Shown: in pieces, positions 37,932 to 47,375 of the stretch
How positions within the stretch are numbered: position 1 is the stretch's first letter
Layout: each line of letters opens with the position of its first letter
Origin: Fimbriimonadales bacterium
GTDB taxonomy: Bacteria > Armatimonadota > Fimbriimonadia > Fimbriimonadales > GBS-DC
Direction: 5' to 3'
Assembly: GCA_025998675.1 (NCBI GenBank)
Contig: AP024673.1
Location: 2,798,562 to 2,862,561 of the forward strand
DNA: 64,000 nucleotides
Program-made: the position numbers and the translations under genes
Notes under the pieces: generated by a model
Told to the model about the DNA's origin: nothing
Seen by the model: only the letters and a program-made list of their open reading frames with translations
The model's database searches: none

Positions 37932-38816
37932 TCAGGGGATGACCTTGTTCAGCGGATATTCCACCAGCCCCTCCGCGCCCGCTTTGCGCAGGCGGGGGAT
38001 AATCTCGCGCACCTGACTCTCGTCGAGGATGGTCTCGATGGCGTACCAGCCCTTGTCGCTGAGAGGGGCGAGCGTCGGCTTGCGCAGCGCGGGCAACTCA
38101 CTCAGCACGGCGTCCAGGCACGACTCGTGCACATTCATCTTCAAGCCCACCAGCCGCCCCGCGTTCAGCGCGCCCTGCAGCATCAGCGCGAGGCTCTCAA
38201 TCTTGTCGCGCTTGAACGAATCCTGCCATGCCTGATGATTGGCAATCAGGCGCGTGGTGGAGTGCAGAATGACCTCCAGAATGCGCAAATTATGCGCCCG
38301 CAGCGAGCTGCCCGTCTCGGTATTGACCACAATCGCGTCCACGAGACTGGGCACTTTCACCTCGCACGCGCCCCACGAGAACTCCACATGCGCCTGCACG
38401 CCGTGCTGGTGCAGGTAGCGCTCGGTCAGGCGCACATACTCCGTCGCGATGCGTTTGCCCTGCAGGTCGCGCACGCTCTGGTACGGCGCATCGTTGTGGA
38501 CGGCAATCACCACGCGGATCGGGTTGCGCGTGTTTTTGGAGTATTGCAACTCCAGCACTTCATGCACATCGGCGTTGCAGTCCTGCACCCAGTCGTAGCC
38601 CGTGACGCCCGCGTCGAGGATGCCGTCCTGCACATAGAGCGGGATTTCCTGCGGGCGCAGCAGAATCGCCTCCAGCGCGGCGTCGTCCGAAATCGGTTCA
38701 TAGGAGCGTCCCGACGGGATGCGAAAGTCCCAGCCTGCCTTGCGAAACAGGGCGAAGGTCGCCTCCTGCAGGCTTCCTTTGGGCAGTCCCAGTCGCAATG
38801 TGCGCGTCTCGCTCAT
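37932..38816 (-). CDS. hisG: ATP phosphoribosyltransferase, long form
   Basis: 294 aa. LRLGLPKGSLQEATFALF at the N-terminus, DAGVTGYDWVQD (about 67-78), and the PRPP-loop region DAIVVNTETGSSLRAHNL (about 160-177) are conserved in HisG. The length and the final 75 residues (LVGLKMNVHESCLDAVL to EGLVEYPLNKVI) show the C-terminal ACT-like regulatory domain of the hexameric long form, which is feedback-inhibited by histidine and does not need HisZ. It catalyses the first step of histidine synthesis. No other his genes are adjacent. Confidence 0.94.
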   Translation of the reverse strand: MSETRTLRLGLPKGSLQEATFALFRKAGWDFRIPSGRSYEPISDDAALEAILLRPQEIPLYVQDGILDAGVTGYDWVQDCNADVHEVLELQYSKNTRNPIRVVIAVHNDAPYQSVRDLQGKRIATEYVRLTERYLHQHGVQAHVEFSWGACEVKVPSLVDAIVVNTETGSSLRAHNLRILEVILHSTTRLIANHQAWQDSFKRDKIESLALMLQGALNAGRLVGLKMNVHESCLDAVLSELPALRKPTLAPLSDKGWYAIETILDESQVREIIPRLRKAGAEGLVEYPLNKVIP

Positions 38817-38824
38817 CAGAGGAG

Positions 38825-38830
38825 AGTATA
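38825..38830 (-). promoter_or_regulatory. -10 box TATACT, 8 nt before ATG 38816
   Basis: GG-TATACT on the minus strand with an 8-nt gap to the hisG start; leaderless pattern. Confidence 0.55.
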
Positions 38831-38834
38831 CCCG

Positions 38835-40445
38835 CTACGGCTCGCGCAGCCGATACACCCACACCTTCGGGCAGATATAGAGCAAATCGTGCGGCATATG
38901 CTCGCGGCGTCCGAGCAGGGGCGGCTCGTTTTCGAACACGCGCAACAGCGTGTAGCGTTCGTTCACGAGCTGCATGAACGCCTTATAGTCGGCGCGCTCG
39001 ATGCGGGCGACATCGCGCGATTCGAACTCGCTGATAATCAGGTACTCAGGCATGGTCGCCCGTAGCGCGTCGGCGTTCCATTCGGGCGGGGCAAGCGGGA
39101 TGAGCTGAAAGCGCGTCGCCCCCTGCGCCGCCTGCAACCGCTCCTGCCAGCTGAGCGCGCCAATCTCAGGGAACAGGGGCGGCGTGTAGAACCACGGCAC
39201 GGTCGGAAAGCCAATCCGCGCGCCCTGCGGGAGGGTCGCCTGCGCCCACTGCGCCGCCTGATCGCGCGCGTCGGGATGCAACATGCAGCGCGTGAGCGAG
39301 AGCGCGCTCACCGCCTGCCAGCCCAGCGCCAGCGTCGCCAGCGCGCGCGTTGGAAGGGCATAGGCAGGCGGTTTCTGACCTGCCCAGAGCAGCCCCACCC
39401 CCATCGCCAGCATCGGGAACAGCGGGAAAGTATAGCGCAGAAACCGCACCTCCGCCGCGCCAATCAGCAAATAATACGCCAGCGACGCCAGCAGCACGCC
39501 CCACAGCGCACGACTCCGCCCATGCCACGCCCAGCCGATGGCGCTGGCAATCAGCCCAAGCGCGCCAAACCCCGTGCTGAGGTTCGGCGTAAGATGATAC
39601 AGCCAGCCCAGCCCCGTGTCGGTGAAAATCTCGCCGTGCCCCTGCCCCACATGGCGCACCTCGTACCAGAAGTGCGCCCAGAATCGCGCCGAGTCCGCCC
39701 ACACGCCCGGGCACACAATTAGAAAAGTCAATCCCGCAACGCCAGCCGCCGCCGCGCTGCTCGCCAGTCGCTTCGCAGGGGGGAGATTGGGCAGCAGCCA
39801 CAGCCCCACCAGCGGCGCGATCAGAGCAAGCCCCGCGTTATACTTGCTGCCCGCCGCGCACCCCGCCCAGAACGCGCCCCACAACAGCGTGCGCATCGGA
39901 CGCGACGAACTGTGCAGCGCGACCGCCTGATGGAACGCCAGCGCGACAAAGAGCATCGTCGGTACATCGACGGTCATAAAACGGCTATGCACCACCAGTG
40001 CAGGCGCGAACGCCATCGCCAGCGCGGCAATCACGCCCGCGCGGACGCCCGCGACCATCGCCGCGGTACGCCCCACTGCCACCGCTGCGCCCGCGCCCAT
40101 CAGCGCGACCAGCACACGCGCCCACAGATACAACTGCGCCCGCAGCTCGGCGACCTGCGCAGGCGTCGCGTTCTCCGGCAGGCGGTCTATCACGCCCACC
40201 GCGCTCAGCCAGTGCAGCCACACGCTCCACAGGTACATCGGCAGTGTGCCGTAGTTGTAGAAACCGGGCAGAAACTCGCCCGCGTAGGGGTTAATCACAA
40301 AGTAGCTCGCCAGCAGGATGAGCCACTCGTCGGGGTGATAGGAGTAATGGCGCGCCGCGTTCGGCAGGCTCCACGCCACGCCCACCAGCCGCACGCCCAG
40401 CGCAAATAACCCAATCCATAACCAGAGCGATTTTCCGTGTCGCAA
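38835..40445 (-). CDS. GT-C (ArnT/PMT-like) membrane glycosyltransferase
   Basis: About 536 aa with 10 or more membrane segments. The first periplasmic loop contains HYSYHPDEWLILLASYFV, with the Asp-Glu pair of GT-C enzymes, then SRFMTVDVPTMLFVALAF and AAGSKYNAGLALIAPLVG, as in dolichyl-phosphate-mannose protein mannosyltransferase relatives. A C-terminal globular part (about 420-536) is soluble. TTG 40445 is a tentative start that lies after the TATACT box; the open frame continues upstream into the divergent oxidoreductase. It probably transfers a polyprenyl-linked sugar to a lipid or protein outside the membrane. Confidence 0.78.
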   Translation of the reverse strand: MRHGKSLWLWIGLFALGVRLVGVAWSLPNAARHYSYHPDEWLILLASYFVINPYAGEFLPGFYNYGTLPMYLWSVWLHWLSAVGVIDRLPENATPAQVAELRAQLYLWARVLVALMGAGAAVAVGRTAAMVAGVRAGVIAALAMAFAPALVVHSRFMTVDVPTMLFVALAFHQAVALHSSSRPMRTLLWGAFWAGCAAGSKYNAGLALIAPLVGLWLLPNLPPAKRLASSAAAAGVAGLTFLIVCPGVWADSARFWAHFWYEVRHVGQGHGEIFTDTGLGWLYHLTPNLSTGFGALGLIASAIGWAWHGRSRALWGVLLASLAYYLLIGAAEVRFLRYTFPLFPMLAMGVGLLWAGQKPPAYALPTRALATLALGWQAVSALSLTRCMLHPDARDQAAQWAQATLPQGARIGFPTVPWFYTPPLFPEIGALSWQERLQAAQGATRFQLIPLAPPEWNADALRATMPEYLIISEFESRDVARIERADYKAFMQLVNERYTLLRVFENEPPLLGRREHMPHDLLYICPKVWVYRLREP

Positions 40446-40459
40446 CGCTTCAAGTGCAG

Positions 40460-40466
40460 AGTATAC
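40460..40466. promoter_or_regulatory. Divergent promoter centred on a palindromic GTATAC
   Basis: AGTATAC reads TATACT on the minus strand for the GT-C gene. The palindromic GTATAC core could also serve as a weak TATACC box for the plus-strand oxidoreductase at 40508. Confidence 0.4.
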
Positions 40467-40507
40467 CTGCAGGAGTTGTTTCGGGCACGGCGAACTATGC
40501 CAGCGCC

Positions 40508-41806
40508 ATGGCACACAAAACAACACGGCGGGAGTTTTTGAAGCAGAGCCTGAGCGCAGGCGCGGGCTTACTGCTGGTCAGGAGCTGGGGCAAAGGGCAA
40601 GCGCCCAGCGACAAGCTGAATATCGCGGCAATCGGCGTCGGCGGGCGCGGCTGGGACAACCTGCGCGGCGTCGCGGGCGAGAACATCGTCGCCCTGTGCG
40701 ATGTCGACCTGAACCATCTGGCGAACGCCGCGAAAGTGTTCCCCAACGCGCGCCTGTGGACGGACTATCGGCGCATGCTGGAGCGACAGAAGGACATCGA
40801 CGCGGTCGTGATTAGCACGCCCGACCACACGCATGCGCTGCCGATGATGCTGGCGTTGCAGATGGGCAAGCATGTCTACTGCGAGAAGCCGCTGGTGCAT
40901 ACCCCGTGGGAGGCGCGGCAGGTGCGCGAGGCGGCGCGTAAGGCGAAAGTCGCTACGCAGATGGGCAACCAGGCGCACTCCAGCGAACCGCTGCGGATAG
41001 CGGTGGAGGTGTTGCGGTCAGGCGTGATTGGCGCGGTGCGCGAGGTGCATGCGTGGAGCGACCGCCCCATCTGGCCGCAGGGCATCGAGCGACCTGCAGG
41101 CTCCAAACCCGTGCCGCCGTACCTGTTCTGGGAGTTCTGGCTGGGACCCGCGCCCGAACGCCCCTACCACGACGGCTACCATCCCTTCGCATGGCGCGGG
41201 TGGTGGGACTTCGGCACGGGCGCGCTGGGCGATATGGGCTGCCACATCATCGACACGGCGTACTGGGCGCTGGAGCTGGGGCTGCCGACCAGTGTGGAGA
41301 TGGAAGGCTCCCCGCGCACGCCCGAAACAGGTCCGAAAGCGAGCCGCGCGATTTACGAGTTCCCCGCGCGGGGCAACCAGCCGCCCGTGAAGCTGTTCTG
41401 GTACGACGGCGGTCTCAAGCCTGACCCTGCGCTGGTGGGCGAGCAGAGCCTCGCGCCGAACGGGGTCATCTGCGTCGGCGAGAAGGGCGCGTTCTACTTC
41501 ATCCACGCCCGCGAGTACCGCCTGCACCCCAAAGAGCGTTTCGAGGGCTTCCAGCTGACCAACCGCACGCTGCCCGTGTCGCCGGGGCACTACGAAGAGT
41601 GGATTCAGGCGTGCAAGACGGGCAGCCCGACCTACAGCAACTTCGAGTACGCGACAACGCTCACGGAGGCGGTGCTGCTGGGCAACGCGGCGTACCGCGC
41701 GGGCGAGAAGCTCTACTGGGACGGCGCAACGGGGCGCGTGACCAACACGCGCAAGGCGGACGAGTTCATCCGCATGCCCTATCGCAAGGGCTGGGAGTGG
41801 TGGTAG
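40508..41806 (+). CDS. Tat-exported Gfo/Idh/MocA family oxidoreductase
   Basis: 432 aa. The N-terminus TTRREFLKQSLSAGAGLLLV is a twin-arginine signal (R7, R8) of the kind used by secreted members of this family. The Rossmann fold follows (NIAAIGVGGRGWDNL), then HVYCEKPLVHTPWEA with the EKP motif (about 122-136) and GTGALGDMGCHIIDTAYWAL. Tat export implies that it folds with its NAD(P) cofactor bound before crossing the membrane. Such enzymes often modify cell-wall or dietary sugars. A longer frame from 40454 exists, but ATG 40508 places the Tat signal correctly. Confidence 0.88.
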   Translation: MAHKTTRREFLKQSLSAGAGLLLVRSWGKGQAPSDKLNIAAIGVGGRGWDNLRGVAGENIVALCDVDLNHLANAAKVFPNARLWTDYRRMLERQKDIDAVVISTPDHTHALPMMLALQMGKHVYCEKPLVHTPWEARQVREAARKAKVATQMGNQAHSSEPLRIAVEVLRSGVIGAVREVHAWSDRPIWPQGIERPAGSKPVPPYLFWEFWLGPAPERPYHDGYHPFAWRGWWDFGTGALGDMGCHIIDTAYWALELGLPTSVEMEGSPRTPETGPKASRAIYEFPARGNQPPVKLFWYDGGLKPDPALVGEQSLAPNGVICVGEKGAFYFIHAREYRLHPKERFEGFQLTNRTLPVSPGHYEEWIQACKTGSPTYSNFEYATTLTEAVLLGNAAYRAGEKLYWDGATGRVTNTRKADEFIRMPYRKGWEWW

Positions 41807-41810
41807 TATG

Positions 41811-42836
41811 CTACCGCTCGCGCAGGCGCTTCTCTAATTCCTCCACGCGCCGCGCGAGCTCAGGTAGCTTATACAGGTGCGCCAGCACCTGGAGCCACTC
41901 GCGGTGTGGGACGGCGGGCGTGCCCCAGTAGACGCCGTTGGGGGGCAGACTCTTGGACACGCCCCCCTGCGCCCCCACCACCACATGATCGCCCAGATGC
42001 ACATGGTCCTTCACGCCCACCTGACCCGCCAGAATCACATGACGCCCCAGCGTCGAGCTGCCCGCAATCCCCACCTGCGACACCAGCAGGCAGTGCTCGC
42101 CAATCTGCACATTGTGCGCCACCTGCACGAGGTTGTCGATCTTCGTGCCTGCGCCGATGCGCGTCTCGCCCGTTGTGGCGCGATCGATGGTGGTGTTGCA
42201 ACCGATTTCCACATCGTCTTCAATCACCACGCGCCCAATCTGGGGGATTTTGTGATGAACGCCTTCGTAGGTCACATAGCCGTAGCCGTCGCCGCCAATC
42301 ACCGCGCCCGGATGGATAATCACGCGTTTGCCGACCTGCACGCGCGGCATCAGCGTGACATGCGGATACAGCACGGTATCGTCGCCCAGTTCGCACCCGT
42401 CGCCGATGTAGCAGAAGGGGTAGACGCGCACGCGATGCCCGATTTTGACGCCTGACCCCAGCACGACATACGGCATCAGGCACACCTCATCGCCGAGTTC
42501 GCACCCCTCGCCCATCGCCACCGTCGGGTGAACGCCCGGCGCAGGCGACTGGAACGGGCTGTAGAGCGCGAGGATTTTCGCCCACGCGAGGCGCGGATGC
42601 GGGTGCAGCAGGAACGCCTTGCCTGCGCTGGGGGGCAACTCCAGCGTCGGTTTAGTCAAAATTGCGGCGGCGGGCGTCTGGAGCGCGTCCTGCAGACGGC
42701 GCGCATCCTCCGCGAAGGTCAACCCCCCGGGCGGCGCGTCGTCAATCCCGCCGACCGCCGTAATCATCAGCTCCGAATCGCCGCGCGCCACGCCCTGCAC
42801 CAGCTCCGCCAGCTGCGAAAGTCGATACCCGCTCAT
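41811..42836 (-). CDS. lpxD: UDP-3-O-acylglucosamine N-acyltransferase
   Basis: 341 aa. The N-terminal uridine-binding domain ([19 protein letters not shown]) is followed by a left-handed beta-helix of hexapeptide repeats (about 100-300), with [10 protein letters not shown] and the catalytic-His region [14 protein letters not shown] (about 243-256), then a C-terminal helix [20 protein letters not shown]. It adds the second acyl chain in lipid A synthesis in the cytoplasm. ATG 42836 is chosen because TATCCT lies 8 nt upstream. Presence of lpxD implies lipopolysaccharide or a lipid-A-like molecule in this organism. Confidence 0.92.
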   Translation of the reverse strand: MSGYRLSQLAELVQGVARGDSELMITAVGGIDDAPPGGLTFAEDARRLQDALQTPAAAILTKPTLELPPSAGKAFLLHPHPRLAWAKILALYSPFQSPAPGVHPTVAMGEGCELGDEVCLMPYVVLGSGVKIGHRVRVYPFCYIGDGCELGDDTVLYPHVTLMPRVQVGKRVIIHPGAVIGGDGYGYVTYEGVHHKIPQIGRVVIEDDVEIGCNTTIDRATTGETRIGAGTKIDNLVQVAHNVQIGEHCLLVSQVGIAGSSTLGRHVILAGQVGVKDHVHLGDHVVVGAQGGVSKSLPPNGVYWGTPAVPHREWLQVLAHLYKLPELARRVEELEKRLRER

Positions 42837-42844
42837 CAATGGAT

Positions 42845-42850
42845 AGGATA
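42845..42850 (-). promoter_or_regulatory. -10-like box TATCCT, 8 nt before ATG 42836
   Basis: GG-TATCCT on the minus strand with an 8-nt gap to the lpxD start; a weaker member of the leaderless pattern. Confidence 0.4.
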
Positions 42851-42907
42851 CCTGCTCTTGAAAAAAAAGCTCTCTCGCCGATAATTTGCCCCGATGGAGG
42901 TTACACG

Positions 42908-45022
42908 ATGAACAATCAGAACAATCGGCTCCGAAAAGCGAGCTACTGGCTCTATGGCGGTCTGGCGCTGTTCGCGATGTTCGCAATCGTCGCGTGGACC
43001 ACGCTCAACACGGTCAAGGTGAACGGTCCTCTGTACCAACACATCATCAGCGACGAAGAACTGATATCAGACATCTCTCCGCCTCCAACATATATCATTG
43101 AGGCGCGCGCGGATATCTATCGGGCGATGTACCTCGCACAGCAGAAGCGCGACACGCGGCAGGTTGCCTGGCTGACGCAACAGCTGGAAGAGCACGAGAA
43201 CGTATTTGAGGAGCGCCACGCGCACTGGCGCAAGGCGCTGTCCAACGATGGAAAATGGCGGGTCTTTCTGGAGGACTCGTACAAACCCGCGAAAGCCTAC
43301 TTCGCGCTGATGCGTCAGGAACTGATCCCCGCGCTACAGCGCAACGATATCCAGGAGGCATACCGCGTTTTGGACAAAGGCGCGCTGCTGTTTCAGCAGC
43401 ACAGAGAGGCTGTCAATAAAACTGTACAAATTGCGACACAGGAGATACAACAAACCGAGCAGGCGGCGGCTCGAACGATTGTCCTGCGCACGATTCTGCT
43501 GTTGGTGGTCGGCTTGCTGGCGTTCACTGCGCTTGCCTATCTGATGCGCAACCTGCTGGGCACGCTCTTCAAGTTTCAGGACTCGGTGCAGCATCTGGCG
43601 CAGGGTAATTTGTGCGTGCAGGTCGCGACGCGCTCACGCGACATTCTGCACGGGCTGGCAGAGCAGTTTAACCAGGCAGTTGGCTCTCTGCGCACACTCC
43701 TGCTGGAAGCGCAGGGGATTGCCGCCCGCGTGAACCAGCAGGTGTCGCAGGCGGTTCACGATATGTCCGCTATCGCCGTCGGCAGTCAGGAGACAGGCAA
43801 AGCCGTCGACGAGTCGGCGCGCGGGGTGAGCCGCATCGCCAGCGAAGCGCAACACGCGAGCCTGACCCTGCAACAGCTTCAGCAGGCGGCGCAGGAGGTC
43901 GCGCGCGGCGCGCAGCAGACCGCCCACGCCTCCGAAAACGGCGTGCGCCAGATGAACGAGGTCGCCCGCGTGGTGCGCGAGGTCGCGCAGGGCGCCGAAC
44001 AGACCGCACAAGCCGCCAGCGCGGGCGTAGAGAAAATGCACGCCATCACCCAGAGCGTGCGCGCCACCTTCGAACAGCTCCAGCACGCGCAACAATCCGC
44101 CAGCGAAGCGACCGCCGTCGCCGAGCAGGGACGCGCCGCGCTGGAACGCTCCCAAACCGTGATGCACAGCATCGACCAGCAGACCCGACAGGTCGCGAAC
44201 GAGCTTCAGGAACTCGCGCAGATGTCGGCGTCGATAGGCGGGATATTGCAGACGATTGAGGAGATTGCGCGTCAGACGAACCTGCTTGCGCTGAACGCGG
44301 CGATTGAGGCGGCGCGCGCAGGCGAGGCGGGTAGGGGCTTCGCCGTCGTCGCGGAAGAGGTGCGTCGCCTCGCCGAGCGCAGCGCGACCGCCACGCGCGA
44401 AATCCAATCCATCATCCAGCAGGTGCTGAGCAAGACCGAGCAGACCGTGCAGGCGATGGAGCAGAGCCTCAACGCCGTGCAGCAGGGCGCACAGGTCTCC
44501 AGCGAAGTCGCGCAGGGGCTGGGCGCGATTATCGAATCGGTAGAGTCGATTGCCCAGCAGGTAGCGCGTTCGGCGGAGTCGATGCGTCAGGTGCAGGCGA
44601 CGACCGACTCGACGCTACAGGAGATCGAGCAGATAGCGGCGATTGCGCAGCAGTCCAGCGCGGCGTCGGAGGAGATGCTGGCAAGCACGGAGATGACCTC
44701 CACGGCGCTGCAGCAGATTGCGGCGATAGCGCAGCAGTCGAGTGCAAGTACGCAGGAGGTCTCAGCGTCGGTAGACAGCCTGTCTGGGGTGTTGTCGCAG
44801 ACGGTGTCCGTGTCGCAGCAGGTTGCGTCGGGTTCGCAGCAGGTGAGCGCGACGGTGCAGCAGCAGGTGCAGGATATTCAGCGGCTCAGCGCGGCGCTGG
44901 CGCAGGCGGGCGAGTCGGTCGCAGGCTTGACGGCGCAAATTGGGCGGTTCAAGCTCGTGGAGAACGGCGCGCCGCCCGCACAGGCGTTCAGTGAAGCAAC
45001 CGAACTGCCTCGCGTGGCGTAG
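42908..45022 (+). CDS. Methyl-accepting chemotaxis protein
   Basis: 704 aa. TM1 about 14-35, a helical four-helix-bundle-like sensor (about 40-185), TM2 about 190-213 ([19 protein letters not shown]), a HAMP-like linker, then a long Gln/Ala/Ser-rich coiled coil. The hairpin tip [20 protein letters not shown] with [19 protein letters not shown] (about 452-490) is the CheA/CheW-binding core. No C-terminal CheR-tethering pentapeptide is seen. TGGAGG precedes ATG 42908; an in-frame ATG at 42839 would add an unlikely leader. No other che genes are nearby. Ligand unknown. Confidence 0.92.
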   Translation: MNNQNNRLRKASYWLYGGLALFAMFAIVAWTTLNTVKVNGPLYQHIISDEELISDISPPPTYIIEARADIYRAMYLAQQKRDTRQVAWLTQQLEEHENVFEERHAHWRKALSNDGKWRVFLEDSYKPAKAYFALMRQELIPALQRNDIQEAYRVLDKGALLFQQHREAVNKTVQIATQEIQQTEQAAARTIVLRTILLLVVGLLAFTALAYLMRNLLGTLFKFQDSVQHLAQGNLCVQVATRSRDILHGLAEQFNQAVGSLRTLLLEAQGIAARVNQQVSQAVHDMSAIAVGSQETGKAVDESARGVSRIASEAQHASLTLQQLQQAAQEVARGAQQTAHASENGVRQMNEVARVVREVAQGAEQTAQAASAGVEKMHAITQSVRATFEQLQHAQQSASEATAVAEQGRAALERSQTVMHSIDQQTRQVANELQELAQMSASIGGILQTIEEIARQTNLLALNAAIEAARAGEAGRGFAVVAEEVRRLAERSATATREIQSIIQQVLSKTEQTVQAMEQSLNAVQQGAQVSSEVAQGLGAIIESVESIAQQVARSAESMRQVQATTDSTLQEIEQIAAIAQQSSAASEEMLASTEMTSTALQQIAAIAQQSSASTQEVSASVDSLSGVLSQTVSVSQQVASGSQQVSATVQQQVQDIQRLSAALAQAGESVAGLTAQIGRFKLVENGAPPAQAFSEATELPRVA

Positions 45023-45053
45023 CGTGCGCTCCTCTGATAAAAACACATCACTG

Positions 45054-45089
45054 GGGGAAGGCACAGCCCATTTTGGGAATGCCTTCCCC
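45054..45089. terminator. Hairpin after the chemoreceptor gene
   Basis: GGGGAAGGCA (45054-45063) pairs perfectly with 45080-45089 around a 16-nt loop that can itself pair CCCA with TGGG. It lies 32 nt after the stop codon. There is no T-run, so intrinsic termination is only possible, not shown. Confidence 0.45.
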
Positions 45090-45127
45090 AATCATCAGCA
45101 AATGTTTAGTTTAAGCCCCTTGAGGGG

Positions 45128-45133
45128 TATACT
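45128..45133 (+). promoter_or_regulatory. -10 box TATACT, 6 nt before ATG 45140
   Basis: GG-TATACT with 6 nt to ATG 45140. A GTG directly abutting the box (45134) is open in frame but would precede any transcription start, so it is rejected as a start. Confidence 0.55.
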
Positions 45134-45139
45134 GTGCGC

Positions 45140-46099
45140 ATGGTTGTGAATGGGGTGCTGGGATTTCACCATGCGACGGCATTTGCCAGCGACGCGCAAC
45201 GGAATGTGGATTTCTACGCGGGCGTGCTGGGGTTGCGCCTGGTGAAGCGGTCGGTCAATCAGGACGCCCCGGAGGTGTATCACCTGTTTTACGCGGATGC
45301 GGTCGGTTCGCCGGGCACGGACATCACCTTTTTCCCTTGGCGCAACATCGCCGCGCCGCAGGAAGGGGCAGGGCTGGTGCGTGAGACGGCGCTGGCAGTA
45401 CCGCCCTCCAGCCTTGCCTACTGGCGCGAGCGGCTTCAGGCGGCAGGAGCGGCGCTGGAGGCGTCCGATGCACATACAGTGCGGTTTCGCGACCCTGACG
45501 GCTTGCGCCTGGCGCTGGTCGGTGAGGCGAACAATCGCCCGTTTGTTGCGTGGGACGACAGCCCCGTGCCCCCAGAGCATCAGATTCGCGGTCTCTGCGG
45601 CGCGCAGATGACCGTGCATACGCTGGGCGCGACCGAGCGTGTGCTGACCGAGATTCTGGGATTCGTGCGGGAGGAGTCGGCGACGGACGGCGTGGCGCGC
45701 TACCGTGTGGGGCAGCCGAGCGAACTGGGACACGGCTTTCTGGAGGTGGTTGTCGCGCCCGATGCGCCGCGGGGACGCTGGGGACGCGGCTGCATGCACC
45801 ATCTGGCGTGGCGCACGCGCGACGAGCAACACCTCGCCGAATTGCGCGCGCGCGTGGCACAGGCGGGACTGCAACCGACTTCCATCATCGACCGATTCTG
45901 GTTCAAGTCGGTCTACTTCCGCGAGCCGGGCGGCGTGATTTTCGAGATGGCGACCGACGGACCGGGCTTCGGGGTGGACGAGTCCATGAACGCGCTCGGC
46001 GAGCAACTGGTGCTGCCGCCGTGGCTGGAGTCGCGCCGCGCCGAAATCGAGGCGAACCTGCCGCCGATTACCTACCCGCCGACAAAAATCGTCCCCTGA
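45140..46099 (+). CDS. Ring-cleaving dioxygenase-like VOC (glyoxalase) family protein
   Basis: 319 aa, two VOC halves. VLGFHHATAFASDAQRNVDFY (metal-binding His) and LGLRLVKRSVNQD start the N-terminal half; GCMHHLAWRTRDEQHLAEL and the terminal VIFEMATDGPGF (metal-binding Glu) belong to the C-terminal half. This pattern fits the hydroquinone or catechol extradiol dioxygenase-like subgroup (PcpA/MhqO-type), which uses Fe(II). The physiological substrate is unknown and no aromatic-degradation genes are near. Start ATG 45140 is set by the TATACT box 6 nt upstream. Confidence 0.82.
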   Translation: MVVNGVLGFHHATAFASDAQRNVDFYAGVLGLRLVKRSVNQDAPEVYHLFYADAVGSPGTDITFFPWRNIAAPQEGAGLVRETALAVPPSSLAYWRERLQAAGAALEASDAHTVRFRDPDGLRLALVGEANNRPFVAWDDSPVPPEHQIRGLCGAQMTVHTLGATERVLTEILGFVREESATDGVARYRVGQPSELGHGFLEVVVAPDAPRGRWGRGCMHHLAWRTRDEQHLAELRARVAQAGLQPTSIIDRFWFKSVYFREPGGVIFEMATDGPGFGVDESMNALGEQLVLPPWLESRRAEIEANLPPITYPPTKIVP

Positions 46100-46105
46100 A
46101 ATGGA

Positions 46106-46219
46106 ATGCTGTTGGGGACGCTGAGCGCGTGCCGCCAGTATCCGGGCGACCCCGACTACAGCGACGCGCCGCCGCGCGAAGCGCGCCCCCAGACGCCCGA
46201 ACGTGGCGAGGGACGCTAA
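46106..46219 (+). CDS. Possible small lipoprotein-like ORF (37 aa), uncertain
   Basis: ATG 46106 to TAA 46217-46219, too short for standard ORF calling. The sequence begins MLLGTLSACRQYPG, with LSAC resembling a lipobox, and continues Pro/Arg/Glu-rich (YSDAPPREARPQTPERGEGR). Codon third positions are mostly G or C, as in the real genes here. The stretch before the Cys is too short for a complete signal peptide, so it may be a decayed or mis-started lipoprotein, or not translated. Confidence 0.25.
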   Translation: MLLGTLSACRQYPGDPDYSDAPPREARPQTPERGEGR

Positions 46220-46270
46220 TCAGCGCAGGGCGTGGGCGCGCTGCCCGCACCCTGCACGCCACGCACAGGG

Positions 46271-46276
46271 TACACT
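46271..46276 (+). promoter_or_regulatory. -10 box TACACT, 9 nt before GTG 46286
   Basis: GG-TACACT with a 9-nt gap to the start of the nuclease gene; leaderless pattern. Confidence 0.5.
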
Positions 46277-46285
46277 TAACCTACT

Positions 46286-47035
46286 GTGTTGACGCGCACC
46301 TACATTCACATCCCGGGCATCACCGAGTCGGTGGAGCGCGAACTCTGGCTGCAGGGCGCAGAAGACTGGTACCTGCTGGTCGAGAACCCCAGCCGATGGC
46401 GCGTGAGCGAGCCGTACCTGAGCGCGGCAATTCAGGGCGCGGCAACCTCCATCGACGCGCTGGAGGAGGGCGACCACGCCTACTTCGCGGGCAGGCTGCC
46501 CGTCAGGGAACACTGGCGCGCCTATGAGGAGTTCCGCCCCCATACCGCCTACCTCGACATCGAGACCGACGGCACGACGCAAATCACCATCATCGGCGTC
46601 TACGACGGCGAAGAGGTCTACCAGTTCGTGCTGGGCGAAAACCTCGAGGAGTTCCCCGACTTCATCGCGGAGTTCTCGATGCTGGTGACCTTCAACGGGC
46701 TGCACTTCGATGTGCCCATCCTGTATCGCAATTTCCCGAAGCTGGCGCTGGATCAGCTGCATCTGGATTTGTGCCCGACACTGCGGCGGGTGGGGTTGCG
46801 CGGGGGACTCAAGCGCATCGAGCAGCAGCTGGGACTGCTGCGCGACCCCGATCTGGACGGGCTGAGCGGGCGCGAGGCGATACAACTCTGGCAAGCGTAC
46901 CGACTGGGACACGACAGTGCGCTGGAAACGCTGCTGCGCTACAACCGCGAGGACATCGTGAACCTCAAACCGCTGGCGGGCTTAGCCTACAAACGCCTGC
47001 GCGAGAAGACCCTCGCCCTGCGTCCTATTCGCTGA
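46286..47035 (+). CDS. RNase H-like (YprB-type) exonuclease-domain protein
   Basis: 249 aa. TAYLDIETDGTTQITIIGVY (about 88-107) is the first exonuclease motif with D-x-E; TFNGLHFDVPILYRNF (about 134-149) is the second with Asp; the final conserved part is LETLLRYNREDIVNLKPLAG (about 215-234) with Tyr and Asp. This is the DEDDy-like RNase_H_2 family often called ribonuclease-H-like domain protein. It probably trims DNA or RNA 3' ends in the cytoplasm; the precise substrate is unknown. GTG 46286 follows the TACACT box. Confidence 0.82.
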   Translation: MLTRTYIHIPGITESVERELWLQGAEDWYLLVENPSRWRVSEPYLSAAIQGAATSIDALEEGDHAYFAGRLPVREHWRAYEEFRPHTAYLDIETDGTTQITIIGVYDGEEVYQFVLGENLEEFPDFIAEFSMLVTFNGLHFDVPILYRNFPKLALDQLHLDLCPTLRRVGLRGGLKRIEQQLGLLRDPDLDGLSGREAIQLWQAYRLGHDSALETLLRYNREDIVNLKPLAGLAYKRLREKTLALRPIR

Positions 47036-47375
47036 GAGGGAACCGCATGCGCCCTCGATTCGTAGTATAATTGTATCGACGGGCAGCCGCCTGTCGCAGC
47101 GGGCAGCACTCTTTTAGAACTGGCGTTTCGGGAGCGTCGCCTCTACCGCATTTGCTGAATCACGCGAGGTTTACACGGCGCGTATGGAATACTTCCCTCA
47201 CGGGTCAGAAACCCCTGCGATTTCAATCGCGTCTAACCGATAATAGACCAGTGGCGTCGTAGGAGCGACCCTGTATCCTTTGAGCATGGGGTGACTACAC
47301 ATGAGGCAAACCGAACGCCTGTCGCGGGAACACGCGACCCGACTGCCCGTGGAGCGCACAAGGGGGTCTACGAGT
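47036..47375. other. Intergenic region before prkA: one -10 box, otherwise nothing recognised
   Basis: A TATAAT at 47066-47071 is a good -10 candidate for prkA. It implies a leader of about 300 nt, unusual for this window. No repeat, tRNA or riboswitch fold was recognised by eye. An in-frame ATG at 47301 would extend PrkA by 25 residues but lacks a Shine-Dalgarno. Confidence 0.35.

Noticed and set aside
35669-37942. 757-aa plus-strand ORF
   Set aside because: It lies opposite the PQQ propeller and small pseudopilin-like genes. Its Arg/His/Ala-rich sequence shows no domain, and no promoter fits.
45134-45139. GTG 45134 as start of the VOC dioxygenase
   Set aside because: It immediately follows the TATACT box, so it would be upstream of the transcription start. 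ATG 45140 fits the 6-nt leaderless spacing seen elsewhere.
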